Positions 16,400 to 24,867 of a DNA stretch of 64,000 nucleotides are shown in pieces. Below the pieces are notes generated by a model. The model did not search any database. It was not told the DNA's origin and saw only the letters and a program-made list of their open reading frames with translations. The position numbers and the translations under genes were made by a program. Origin of the DNA: Kitasatospora sp. MAA4 (GTDB taxonomy: Bacteria; Actinomycetota; Actinomycetes; Streptomycetales; Streptomycetaceae); assembly GCF_029893355.1 (NCBI RefSeq), contig NZ_JARZAI010000019.1:1-64000 (forward strand). The letters are read 5' to 3'. Position 1 is the stretch's first letter. Each line of letters opens with the position of its first letter.

Positions 16400-17619
16400 C
16401 CGCCCTGCTGCACCCGCCCTGCGCCATCGTGGCGTGGCTGGCCCTGCTCTACAAACTGAACGCGCTGCGCCGCACGCCCCGCGAGGTGTCGCTGCTGGCG
16501 CTCTGCGCCGTCCTGGGCTTCTCGGCGCTCAGCTTCACGCTCTCGATCCCGTCTGTCTGGCTCGTCATCGGACAGCTGACCGGCGTTCCCGAGCTGGCCG
16601 CGCTCCTCGCGCAGAGCTGCGTGATGATCCTGATCGGCTTCCAACAGGTGCTGCTCGCCTTCTGGTTGGCGCCGCCGGAGCAGGCCCGCCCGCGGGCACT
16701 GCGGCGGCTGGCCTTCACCGCGGTGCTGCTGGCCGTCCTGGTGACGCTGTTCCTGAACATGGCGCCGAACGGGCAGCACCCGGACGACTTCACGCTGCGC
16801 TACGCCACCGACCCGTACTACGTGGTGTACCTGTCGCTCTACATCGCGGCCTACACCTTCGGGGAGGTCGAGATCGGGCGGCTGTGCTGGCGCTACTCCG
16901 GACTCGTCAGCGGGCCCTGGCTGCGCAGGGGCCTGCGCACCACGGCGATCGGCGCCTGGATCACGCTGGGCTACAGCTTCATCCGGATCGCCGACATCGT
17001 CGTGGCGCACGCCGGCGTCGAGCTGACCTGGGCCGAGGACCTAGCGTGGTCCTGCGGGGACATCGGCGCGCTGCTGACCCTGATCGGCTGGACCCTGCCC
17101 GGTTGGGGGCCGCAACTCTCCATGGGCCGGCGGCTGTTCCGCAGCTACCTGTGCTACCAGCGGCTCTACCCGCTCTGGCGGGCCCTGCAACGGGCGCACC
17201 CGTCCATCGCGTTGGAGCGCTCACCCTCGCTGCTCGGCAACCTCACCACCGTCCGCAGCCTCGAACTGCGGCTCTACCGCAGGGTGATCGAGATCCGGGA
17301 CGGCCAGCTGGCGCTGCGCGACCGGCTCAGCCCGGAGGTGGCCCAGGCCGCGACGCGACTGGCGCAGTCGGCTGGTCTCAGCGGTGAGGCGCTGCGCGCC
17401 ACCGTCGCGGCGGCGGAGCTCAAGGCCGCCCTGTCCGTCCCGGAGGACGCTGCCCAGGCGGCGGCCGATCCCGCCGAGGAGTCCGCCGGCAGCGCGGAGA
17501 CCGGCGACCTCGCCGAGGAGATCGCCTGGCTCGTCCAGGTGTCCGCGGCCTTCCGGAGATCGCCGGTCGTCTCGGCAGCCCTGGCCGGCAGCGAGCAGTC
17601 GCGGGTCACCACGTCCTGA
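16396..17619 (+). CDS. MAB_1171c-family membrane protein (putative transporter)
   Basis: A 407-residue protein with about seven hydrophobic helices in the first ~245 residues and a soluble, Ala/Glu-rich C-terminal domain (LYRRVIEIRDGQLALRD and onward) of the type attached to MAB_1171c proteins. Annotated in databases as putative transporter without proof of function. It overlaps the ImmA gene by four bases, so translation is coupled. In streptomycetes this membrane protein regularly follows an XRE/ImmA pair, which suggests a membrane-linked signalling or defence unit. That role is inference. Confidence 0.78.
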   Translation: MTALLHPPCAIVAWLALLYKLNALRRTPREVSLLALCAVLGFSALSFTLSIPSVWLVIGQLTGVPELAALLAQSCVMILIGFQQVLLAFWLAPPEQARPRALRRLAFTAVLLAVLVTLFLNMAPNGQHPDDFTLRYATDPYYVVYLSLYIAAYTFGEVEIGRLCWRYSGLVSGPWLRRGLRTTAIGAWITLGYSFIRIADIVVAHAGVELTWAEDLAWSCGDIGALLTLIGWTLPGWGPQLSMGRRLFRSYLCYQRLYPLWRALQRAHPSIALERSPSLLGNLTTVRSLELRLYRRVIEIRDGQLALRDRLSPEVAQAATRLAQSAGLSGEALRATVAAAELKAALSVPEDAAQAAADPAEESAGSAETGDLAEEIAWLVQVSAAFRRSPVVSAALAGSEQSRVTTS

Positions 17620-17636
17620 ACCATGGGGGGAACATC

Positions 17637-19100
17637 ATGAGCAGCACCACCGACATCGCCTTCCGCAGTGCCGTCGAGCTCCGGGGCGCGCTGCGCCGCC
17701 GGGAGATCTCCAGCCTCGAACTGCTGGACCACTATCTCGAACGCATCGAGAAGCTCAACCCGGCGGTCAACGCCGTGGTCACCACTGACCCCGCGCGGGC
17801 CCGCGAGCAGGCCCGCGCGGCCGACGCGGCGACGGCCCGCGGCGAGGAACTGGGCCCGCTGCACGGCCTGCCGATGACGGTCAAGGACACCATCGAGACC
17901 GCGGGCCTGACCACCACCGCCGGCGCGCCCGAGCTGGCGGACCACGTCCCCGCGCGGGACGCCGACAGCGTCGCCCGGCTGCGCGCCGCCGGGGCGATCG
18001 TCTTCGGCAAGACCAACGTCCCCACCTACGCCCGGGACCTCCAGACCCACAACCCGGTCTTCGGCACCACCCGCAACCCGTGGAACCCCGACCGCGCGGT
18101 GGGCGGCTCCTCCGGCGGCGGCGCCGCCGCCCTCGCCGCCGGCCTCACCGGCTTCGAGACCGGCAGCGACCTGGCCGGCTCGCTGCGCAACCCGGCGCAC
18201 AACTGCGGCGTCCACGCGCTGCGCCCCTCGTTCGGCGTGGTGCCGACCCGCGGGCACATCCCGCGCGCGCCGGGCTGGCTGACCAGCAGCGACATGTGCG
18301 TGATCGGCCCGCTCGGCCGCAGCGCCCAGGACCTCGACCTCGGACTCGACGTCCTGGCGGGTCCCGCCGCCGCGCAGGCCACCGGGTGGCGCCTGGAGCT
18401 GCCCGGCCCGCGCGCGCACAGCCTTGACGGGTACCGGGTCGGGGTGTGGCTGGACGACCCGTACTGCCCGGTCGACAGCACCGTCGCCGACCTGCTCACC
18501 GCCGCCGTCGACGCGATCCGGGCCGCCGGGGCGCGGACGGACGAGGAGAGCCGGCCGGTCGCCCTCGACGAGAGCGACCGGCTCTTCCAGCGGCTGCTGC
18601 TCGCGACCACCAGCGCCGCCATGTCCGACGCGGACTTCGAGCGCCTCTGCACGATGGCCGGCGAGCTGCCCGCCGACGCCGACTCCCCGTTCGCCGCCTT
18701 CCTGCGCAACAGCACGCAGCGGGCCAGGGACTGGACGCACGCCCAGGAGGAGCGCGAGCAGGTGCGGGTCCGCTGGGCCGACTACTTCCGCGACCACGAC
18801 GTGCTGCTCTGCCCGGTCGCCCCGACCGCCGCGATCCCGCACGACCACAACCCCGACCCGAACGCCCGCCGCCTGACCGTCAACGGCCAGGACCGCCCCT
18901 ACTGGGACCAGGGCACCTGGAGCGGCCCCGCCGCGCTGGCCCACCTGCCGGCAGCCGTCGTCCCGGTCGGCCTCACCCCGGACGGCCTGCCGGTCGGCAT
19001 TCAGATCATCGGCCCGCACCTGGAGGACCGCACCGTCACCGACGTCGCCGCCCACCTCGACCGCCTGCTGGGCGGCTTCCGGATCCCGCCGCAGAGCTAG
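17637..19100 (+). CDS. Amidase-signature family hydrolase
   Basis: A 487-residue amidase-signature enzyme with the Ser-cisSer-Lys triad visible as K83 (TVKDT), S158 (GGSSGGG) and S182 (GSDLAGSLR). The usual GSDxGGS(I/L)R has Ala in place of the first Gly. Cytoplasmic, no signal peptide. ATG follows GGGGGGAAC; it starts 17 nt after the MAB_1171c-type gene and probably belongs to that operon. It could hydrolyse an amide signal or product linked to the operon; the substrate is unknown. It ends inside a small hairpin. Confidence 0.88.
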   Translation: MSSTTDIAFRSAVELRGALRRREISSLELLDHYLERIEKLNPAVNAVVTTDPARAREQARAADAATARGEELGPLHGLPMTVKDTIETAGLTTTAGAPELADHVPARDADSVARLRAAGAIVFGKTNVPTYARDLQTHNPVFGTTRNPWNPDRAVGGSSGGGAAALAAGLTGFETGSDLAGSLRNPAHNCGVHALRPSFGVVPTRGHIPRAPGWLTSSDMCVIGPLGRSAQDLDLGLDVLAGPAAAQATGWRLELPGPRAHSLDGYRVGVWLDDPYCPVDSTVADLLTAAVDAIRAAGARTDEESRPVALDESDRLFQRLLLATTSAAMSDADFERLCTMAGELPADADSPFAAFLRNSTQRARDWTHAQEEREQVRVRWADYFRDHDVLLCPVAPTAAIPHDHNPDPNARRLTVNGQDRPYWDQGTWSGPAALAHLPAAVVPVGLTPDGLPVGIQIIGPHLEDRTVTDVAAHLDRLLGGFRIPPQS

Positions 19101-19118
19101 TGCCGCGTCAGGCACTAG
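19097..19118 (+). terminator. Hairpin at the amidase stop codon
   Basis: CTAGTGCC-GCGTCA-GGCACTAG, an 8-bp perfect stem that includes the TAG stop. A weak but plausible terminator for the four-gene operon. Confidence 0.5.
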
Positions 19119-19214
19119 AAGGCCGCAGAGCCGGAAGGGAGGACAATAGGACACATCGCCCGAGAACGCTTCGTAGCGGTCCGTGATCGCCGCACGTCCT
19201 GGAGCCGTCCGCCT

Positions 19215-20045
19215 ATGGCCCGACACCGTCCCTCCCAGCCGTCGAGCGCCCACGAGCTGCTGGGCAGACTGGGGCGGCTCACCGCGCAGGCGCTCGACCA
19301 CGCCGAGCTGCACCGGGCCCGGGTCGAGCTGGCGATGGCGCTGCAGCGCGGGCTGCTCCCGGCGGGGCTGCCGACCGTGCCGGGCCTGTGGACGGCGGCC
19401 CGCTACGCGCCGGCCCGCAACGGCCTGGACATCGGCGGCGACTGGTACGACGGCTTCGTGCTGGCCGACGGCACGCTCGGGTTCTCGATCGGCGACGTGC
19501 AGGGGCACGACGTCGAGGCGGCCGCGTTCATGGGGCAGGTCCGGGTCGGTCTGCGCGCACTGGCGACCTCCGCCGTCGACCCGGGGGAGGTGCTGGGCCG
19601 GGCCAACGACCTCCTGCTGTCGCTGGAGGGCGAGCTCTTCGCCACCTGCACCTTCCTGCGCTTCGACCCGGCAACCGGCGAGCTGGCCGACGCCCGGGCC
19701 GGCCACGTCCCCGCGCTCTGGGCCACCGCGGACGGCCGCCACGGCATCGAGGACGACGTCGCGGGCCTGCCGCTCGGCATCCTGCCCGGCGAGGTCTACC
19801 CGGTCACCCGGCGCGTGCTGTCCGAGCCGGGCGCGTTCGTGCTGGTCACCGACGGCGTGGTCGAGGGGCCCTCGTTCGCGATCGAGGAGGGCCTGGCGCA
19901 GGTGCTGGCGGTGGTCCGCGCCGGGGTCGGCGCCGAGCCGGGCGCGCTGGCCGCCGACGTGATCAAGGTGGCCGAGCAGACCGGCCACAAGGACGACGCC
20001 GCGGTCCTCGTGCTGCGCCACGACGGGTTCCACCGCGAGGATTAG
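19215..20045 (+). CDS. PP2C-type (SpoIIE-like) serine phosphatase
   Basis: A 276-residue PPM/SpoIIE-type Mn/Mg-dependent phosphatase. The metal-binding motifs GLDIGGDWYDGF, SIGDVQGHD, LVTDGVVEG and GHKDDAAVLVLR are all present. A short N-terminal helix (LGRLTAQALDHAELHRARVELAMALQRGLLP) stands in place of the usual GAF/PAS sensor. Such enzymes dephosphorylate anti-sigma-factor antagonists. It lies 60 nt upstream of a MASE1 membrane protein on the same strand. Which antagonist it serves is unknown. Confidence 0.88.
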   Translation: MARHRPSQPSSAHELLGRLGRLTAQALDHAELHRARVELAMALQRGLLPAGLPTVPGLWTAARYAPARNGLDIGGDWYDGFVLADGTLGFSIGDVQGHDVEAAAFMGQVRVGLRALATSAVDPGEVLGRANDLLLSLEGELFATCTFLRFDPATGELADARAGHVPALWATADGRHGIEDDVAGLPLGILPGEVYPVTRRVLSEPGAFVLVTDGVVEGPSFAIEEGLAQVLAVVRAGVGAEPGALAADVIKVAEQTGHKDDAAVLVLRHDGFHRED

Positions 20046-20105
20046 ACACAGGCTTCGAGGGCGTGTCACGCCGTCGTCCGTCGGCGCAGGCGTTCTCATG
20101 GCCCT

Positions 20106-21107
20106 GTGGTGCCCAATGAGACGATCCGACGAGGTACGGCCACCGGCCTGTGGATTCTGGTCCTCGCCGCCGCCTACTACGGGGGCGGCAAGCTCGGCCT
20201 CCTGGAGCAGGTGGTGGTCGGCGGGGTGCGGGTGACGCCGCTGTGGCCGCCGACCGGCATCGCCGTGGCGGGGCTGCTGCTGCTCGGCCTGCGGGTCTGG
20301 CCGGGCATCGCGCTCGGCGCGCTGCTGATCATCGCGGGGTTCGGCCCCCTGACGCTCTCCTCCTTCGGGATCACGGCGGGCAACACACTGGCCCCGCTGG
20401 CGGCCTGCTGGCTGCTGCGGCGGGTGGGCTTCCGGCTCGAGCTGGACCGGCTGGGGGACGGGGTGGCGCTGGTCTTCCTGGGCGCCCTCACCGCGATGCT
20501 GATCAGCAGCGGCACGGCGTGCGTCGTGCTGCTGCTGGACGGTGCGCTGCCCGGGCACGAGTTCTGGCCGGTCTGGTCGGCCTGGTGGACCGGCGACGCG
20601 ATGGGCGTGCTGGTGATCGCGCCGCTGCTGCTGGCGGGCTACGCGGCCCGGCTGCCCCGCACCCGCAGCACCCCGCCGCTGCGCTGGGTCGAGGCGGTCG
20701 TCCTGCTGGCGAGCACCGTCGTCGTCACGCTGGTGGTCACCCGGAGCACGCTCGACCTGCTGTTCCTGGTCCTGCCGCTGGTCATGTGGGGGGCGCTGCG
20801 CTTCCAGCTGCCCGGCGCCGCGCCGTGCGTGCTGGTGGTGTCCGTCTTCGCGGTGCCGGCCGCGACCGACCAGGTCGGGCCGTTCCTCGGGCACGGGCTG
20901 CTCGCGACCATGGTCATCCTTCAGGCGCTGAACGGGTCCGCGGCGCTGACCGGGCTGCTGCTGGCCGCGATGATCACCGAGCGGAACAACACCCTGCGGA
21001 CCATCGAGCAGGCCTGCGCCGGACTCGCCGAGCTGGTCGCCCACCTGTCCCCGGGCGAACCGGGCGAACCGGGCGAACCTGACGATGACGGTGCCCCGAG
21101 GCGTTGA
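20106..21107 (+). CDS. MASE1-domain integral membrane protein without output domain
   Basis: A 333-residue protein made almost entirely of about eight hydrophobic helices matching the MASE1 sensory membrane domain (LWPPTGIAVAGLLLLG near the start). MASE1 usually precedes a GGDEF, EAL or kinase domain, but here the protein ends soon after the last helix with (GEP)3 and an acidic tail. It may act through a separate partner such as the preceding PP2C phosphatase. GTG at 20106 or 20109 can start it; no clear ribosome binding site. Its 3' end approaches the MmcQ gene. Confidence 0.8.
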   Translation: MVPNETIRRGTATGLWILVLAAAYYGGGKLGLLEQVVVGGVRVTPLWPPTGIAVAGLLLLGLRVWPGIALGALLIIAGFGPLTLSSFGITAGNTLAPLAACWLLRRVGFRLELDRLGDGVALVFLGALTAMLISSGTACVVLLLDGALPGHEFWPVWSAWWTGDAMGVLVIAPLLLAGYAARLPRTRSTPPLRWVEAVVLLASTVVVTLVVTRSTLDLLFLVLPLVMWGALRFQLPGAAPCVLVVSVFAVPAATDQVGPFLGHGLLATMVILQALNGSAALTGLLLAAMITERNNTLRTIEQACAGLAELVAHLSPGEPGEPGEPDDDGAPRR

Positions 21108-21136
21108 CGCGGCGCGGGTGGCGCAGACTGTTCCTC

Positions 21137-21535
21137 ATGACCATGGCTCCCGACGCACTCAAAGCCGCCTGCCTGGACCTCAACGGGGCCGAGGAGACCT
21201 TCCCGTTCGGCCCGGAGGCCTCGGTCTTCAAGGTCGGCGGCAAGATCTTCGCGCTGAGCGCGCTGGACGCCGTCCCGTTGAAGGTGAGCCTGAAGTGCGA
21301 CCCCGAGGTGGCCGTGCGGCTGCGCCAGGAGTACCCCGCGATCACCGGCGGCTGGCACCTCAACAAGCGCCACTGGAACACGGTGACGATCGACGGCTCG
21401 GTGCCCGACCGCCTGCTCCGGGAGATGATCGAGGACTCCTACGATCTGATCGTCGCTCAACTCCCGCGCCGGCAGCAGCTGGTCCTCGACTGGCCGGGCG
21501 TCGCGGCTCATGCGGGTTCGGGGGATGCCGGCTGA
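21137..21535 (+). CDS. MmcQ/YjbR-family protein
   Basis: A 132-residue protein of the MmcQ/YjbR family (CyaY-like fold, sometimes called DNA-binding). Characteristic blocks: ETFPFGPEASVFKVGGKIFAL, VSLKCDPE, and YPAITGGWHLNKRHWNTV. The catalytic or ligand role of the family is unproven. ATG at 21137 or 21143 fits the family start. It is convergent with the papain-like protease gene. Confidence 0.85.
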   Translation: MTMAPDALKAACLDLNGAEETFPFGPEASVFKVGGKIFALSALDAVPLKVSLKCDPEVAVRLRQEYPAITGGWHLNKRHWNTVTIDGSVPDRLLREMIEDSYDLIVAQLPRRQQLVLDWPGVAAHAGSGDAG

Positions 21536-21577
21536 TCGCACCGACCCGGCCCCGCGATCTGCGGGGCGCGCACACGA

Positions 21578-21605
21578 CCGGGGCCCGCGATCTGCGGGGC
21601 CCCGG
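21578..21605. terminator. Hairpin between MmcQ and papain-like genes
   Basis: CCGGGGCC...GGCCCCGG with an inner CGC/GCG and one bulged C. The loop sequence CGCGATCTGCG is repeated 28-30 bp upstream (near 21551-21565), so two related hairpins lie in tandem between the convergent genes. Confidence 0.7.
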
Positions 21606-21626
21606 CCGTCGTCGTACGGGTGCCGA

Positions 21627-22505
21627 CTAGCTCGCGATCACGCTGCCGACCGCGTCGGCCTCCTGGATCTGGTCCGTGACGAACCGCCACGGCACGGTGA
21701 AGTAGCCGTTGTCACCGAAGGAGGTGCCCCAGGAGTTGGCGATCTTCACGCCCTGGTCGTTGTAGCCGACGATGGCCACCTCGTGGCCGCCGAGCGGCTG
21801 TCCGGCCAGCTCGTCGGCGGACGGGTAGTAGCTGTAGTCGCCGGCGTTGGAGGAGTTGAGGTCCTCCAGGCTCTGGTAGACGTCGAACGCGAAGACCACG
21901 GGCTCGCCCTGGGCGAGCGAGCTCTTCACCTCGCCCACCAGCGCGCTGCCGGTGTCCAGGGCGGTGTAGCCCGAGAGCTTCCAGTGGGCCGCGTTCGCGG
22001 TCTCGTTGGCGTCGGGCTGCGTGGTGTAGTCGAAGTCGCCCTGCCAGTAGTCGGACCTGGTGTCCAGGCCCTGGCTGGTCAGGATGTCGAAGTGCTGGCT
22101 GGCGTAGCTGCCCTGATCGTTGCCCTGGGCGATCTGCGCGTAGGTGTACATCGGCGCGTGCGGGGCACCCGTGATGCCCTGCTCGCCCTCCATGATGGTG
22201 ATCGCCGACCAGTCGATGGCCCACGCCACGCAGGACCCGACCTGGCCCTGATCCCCCACGGAGGGAAGGTAGTTGCTGAGGTCCACGCTCGCCGGGACAT
22301 CGGCGGACCGCAGGGCGTGCGGGGCGATCGCGGTGTGGGTGTGGGCCCGCTGCGGGCTCGTCAGTGCGCCGAGCGCGTAGTGGTGGTGGTGCTGACGGTG
22401 GGCCGGCGAGGCGGGGGCCGCGGTGGCGGCGGGGGCGAGCGCGGCGCACATCGCGCCGGATATCGCCAGGACGGCTGCGGCGCGGCCGAACGAGTTCCTG
22501 TTCAC
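21627..22505 (-). CDS. Secreted papain-like (C1 family) cysteine peptidase
   Basis: A 292-residue precursor. GTG at 22505 has GAAGGAAG upstream and opens a Sec signal peptide (VNRNSFGR, hydrophobic core, ATAAPA). A short His-rich propeptide (HRQHHHHY) precedes the C1 domain. Catalytic residues are visible: C92 in GQVGSCVAW, H241 in GGHEVAIVG and N257 in IANSWG, with the oxyanion Gln in DQGQVGS. Complete and probably active extracellular. It is divergent from the BBE-type oxidase gene. Confidence 0.9.
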   Translation of the reverse strand: MNRNSFGRAAAVLAISGAMCAALAPAATAAPASPAHRQHHHHYALGALTSPQRAHTHTAIAPHALRSADVPASVDLSNYLPSVGDQGQVGSCVAWAIDWSAITIMEGEQGITGAPHAPMYTYAQIAQGNDQGSYASQHFDILTSQGLDTRSDYWQGDFDYTTQPDANETANAAHWKLSGYTALDTGSALVGEVKSSLAQGEPVVFAFDVYQSLEDLNSSNAGDYSYYPSADELAGQPLGGHEVAIVGYNDQGVKIANSWGTSFGDNGYFTVPWRFVTDQIQEADAVGSVIAS

Positions 22506-22858
22506 TGGGGTCTTCCTTCTGTTGTGGGGGTGCCGGCGCGCGACGGTAGGGGTGGGGGCCGTCGAGCGCGCGGCGGGTGTGCTGCCGGGTGAGGTCAAGT
22601 GCTGGACTGTCACCGGGACTTGACTGACCATAGGGCGAACTGTCAGGAACCTGCCAGCCTTCTTCCAGTCGTCAACCAGACATAGCCGGAACACGACAAA
22701 AAGCAGGATTGTGGCGGCTTCGAGGTTTGCAGTCCGACGCAAGTGGCTTCCCCCGAACGAAGGACCGGACCGCCGCGGTCGGCCTGCCTGCGCGCTCGCC
22801 GGGCAGCGGTCCGACAGCATGCTGAGGCCGGCACGCCGGGGACGACGGGAGACCTGCG
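22506..22858. other. Divergent promoter region, no gene seen
   Basis: 353 bp between the divergent papain-like protease and flavoprotein oxidase genes. It is locally less G/C-rich near 22620-22730 (including AACACGACAAAAAGCAGG), which fits promoters for both directions. No conserved coding frame or clear palindrome was found. Confidence 0.5.
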
Positions 22859-24511
22859 ATGGACCGATCCGATCAACACCTGCTGAACCGCCGGGGGTTG
22901 CTCGCCACAGCCGGTGCGGCGGCGGCCGGCGTGCTCGCTCCCGCGGCCGCAGCCGAGGCCGCGGCGGCACCCGTCCTGCCGGAGCCCACGGCGTTCGGGC
23001 CGGTGGCGGTCCGGCCGGGCGACCTGCGCTACGACAGCCTGCTGCGCGGCAACAACTTCCGCTTCACGGGCCGCCCGGAGGAGATCCGCGTGGTCGGTTC
23101 GACCGACCAGGTGGTGCGCGCGGTGACCGACGCGGTCCGCTCCGGGCGGCGGGTCGCGGTGCGCAGCGGCGGCCACTGCTTCGAGAACTTCACCGCCGAT
23201 CCCGCAGTGCGCCTGCTGCTGGACCTGTCGCCGATGGACGCGGTCGGCTACGACCCCGGGCGGCGGGCGTTCGCGGTGCAGCCGGGTGCCACCCTCGGGC
23301 ACGTGTACCGGACGCTCTTCAAGGGCTGGGGCGTGACGCTCCCGGCCGGTGGCTGCCCGGAGGTGGGCGCCGGCGGACACTTCGCCGGCGGCGGGTACGG
23401 GCCGCTCTCGCGCCGCTACGGCTCGGTGGTGGACCACCTCTACGCCGTGGAGGTCGTGGTGGTCGACGCGGACGGCGGCGTGCGCGCGGTGGTGGCCACC
23501 CGTGAGCCGGACGACCCTCACCGCGACCTGTGGTGGGCGCACACCGGCGGCGGCGGAGGCAACTTCGGCGTGGTCACCCGCTACTGGCTGCGCTCACCGG
23601 ACGCCGATCCCGCGGCGGCGGCCTCCCCCGTGGACCCGTCCCGGCTGCTGCCGCCCTCGCCGCGCGCGATGCTGGGATGCCTGGTCGGCTGGACCTGGGA
23701 CGAGCGGATGACCGAGCGGGCGTTCACCACGCTGCTGCGCAACTTCGGGATCTGGCACGAGCGCAACAGCGCGCCCGGCTCGCCGAACACCGGCCTGTAC
23801 GCGATCCTCGCGCCGACGCACTGCAGCGCCGGCAGCTTCCTGCTGACCGTGCAGCTCGACGCGGACCTTCCGAACGCGGACGGCCTGCTGAGCGACTTCG
23901 TGTCCGCGGTGAAGGCCGGCACCGGCGTCGATCCCGCCTTCGAGGCCCGCCAGACCATGCCGTGGCTGCATCCGACCACCTGGCCCGGCGCCAACGAGCC
24001 CGGCGACGTGGTCACCCGTCGGTACAAGATCAAGGCCGGCTACCTGCGCCGCTCGCTCACCGACGCCCAACTCGCTGCGGTGTACCGGAACCTGAGGAAC
24101 TCCACCGGCGGCCCGACCGGCGGCATGCTGCTCGTCGGATACGGCGGCCAGGTCGACGCTGTGCCCTCGGGAGCCACCGCGGTCGCCCAGCGCGACGTGG
24201 TGATGAAAGCGGTCTACCAGACGATCTGGGCGGAGGAGTCCGAGGACGCCGCCAACCTGGACTGGATCCGCTCGTTCTACCGCGACGTCTACGCCGAGAC
24301 CGGGGGCGTCCCGGTGCCGGGCGAGGTCAGCGACGGCAGTTACATCAACTACCCGGACGTCGACCTGGCCGACCCGGCGTGGAACACCTCGGGCGTGCCC
24401 TGGCACACGCTCTACTACAAGGGGAACTACCCGCGCCTTCAGCAGCTGAAGGCCCGCTGGGACCCGCGCGGCGTGTTCCGCCACGCGCTGGCGATCGAGC
24501 CGCCCGCCTGA
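22859..24511 (+). CDS. Berberine-bridge-type FAD-linked oxidase, bicovalent
   Basis: A 550-residue exported flavoprotein. The N terminus has a twin-arginine-like motif LNRRGLLA followed by an Ala-rich hydrophobic stretch, fitting Tat export of a folded FAD protein. The PCMH FAD-binding domain spans about 75-250; H106 (RSGGHCFEN) and C166 (GGCPEVGAGGH) are the positions that carry 6-S-cysteinyl, 8α-N1-histidyl FAD. The C-terminal BBE segment (YINYPDVDL...YKGNYPRLQQLKARWDP) is complete. Likely oxidises alcohols, sugars or an alkaloid-like compound; the substrate is unknown. Confidence 0.9.
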   Translation: MDRSDQHLLNRRGLLATAGAAAAGVLAPAAAAEAAAAPVLPEPTAFGPVAVRPGDLRYDSLLRGNNFRFTGRPEEIRVVGSTDQVVRAVTDAVRSGRRVAVRSGGHCFENFTADPAVRLLLDLSPMDAVGYDPGRRAFAVQPGATLGHVYRTLFKGWGVTLPAGGCPEVGAGGHFAGGGYGPLSRRYGSVVDHLYAVEVVVVDADGGVRAVVATREPDDPHRDLWWAHTGGGGGNFGVVTRYWLRSPDADPAAAASPVDPSRLLPPSPRAMLGCLVGWTWDERMTERAFTTLLRNFGIWHERNSAPGSPNTGLYAILAPTHCSAGSFLLTVQLDADLPNADGLLSDFVSAVKAGTGVDPAFEARQTMPWLHPTTWPGANEPGDVVTRRYKIKAGYLRRSLTDAQLAAVYRNLRNSTGGPTGGMLLVGYGGQVDAVPSGATAVAQRDVVMKAVYQTIWAEESEDAANLDWIRSFYRDVYAETGGVPVPGEVSDGSYINYPDVDLADPAWNTSGVPWHTLYYKGNYPRLQQLKARWDPRGVFRHALAIEPPA

Positions 24512-24524
24512 CCTCGGGAACGCC

Positions 24525-24560
24525 GAGGCGCCCCGCACCAGGTTCGGTGCGGGGCGCCTC
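24525..24560. terminator. Bidirectional terminator hairpin
   Basis: A 15-bp perfect stem GAGGCGCCCCGCACC with a 6-nt AGGTTC loop lies between the convergent oxidase and cold-shock genes. Confidence 0.85.
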
Positions 24561-24573
24561 ACGGCCGCGCGGA

Positions 24574-24777
24574 TCAGGCCGGGGTGATGTTCTCCGCCTG
24601 CGGGCCCTTCTGGCCCTGCGTCACGTCGAAGTTCACCTTCTGGCCCTCCTGGAGCTCACGGAAGCCCTGGGTGGCGATGTTGGAGTAGTGCGCGAAGACG
24701 TCCGGGCCTCCACCCTCCTGCTCGATGAAGCCGAAACCCTTCTCGGCGTTGAACCACTTCACGGTGCCGGTGGCCAT
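24574..24777 (-). CDS. Cold-shock protein (CspA family)
   Basis: A 67-residue single cold-shock domain with both RNA-binding motifs, KGFGFIEQ and VFAHYS. ATG at 24777 follows GAGGAG. Acts as nucleic-acid chaperone in the cytoplasm. A GTG 18 nt upstream in frame would add MVEENS but would consume the ribosome binding site, so the shorter form is chosen. Confidence 0.95.
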   Translation of the reverse strand: MATGTVKWFNAEKGFGFIEQEGGGPDVFAHYSNIATQGFRELQEGQKVNFDVTQGQKGPQAENITPA

Positions 24778-24867
24778 GCTGTTCTCCTCAACCACGATTG
24801 CTGCTGGCCCGTACGCTACTCTCCGCAGTCGCCCAGTTCCAGGTAGACACGAGGTCGGTTCGGCCGC

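Noticed and set aside
17274..21044. Very long minus-strand open frame across the amidase, PP2C and MASE1 genes
   Set aside because: Antisense shadow of genes with clear motifs; composition Gln/Arg/Gly-rich without domain content.
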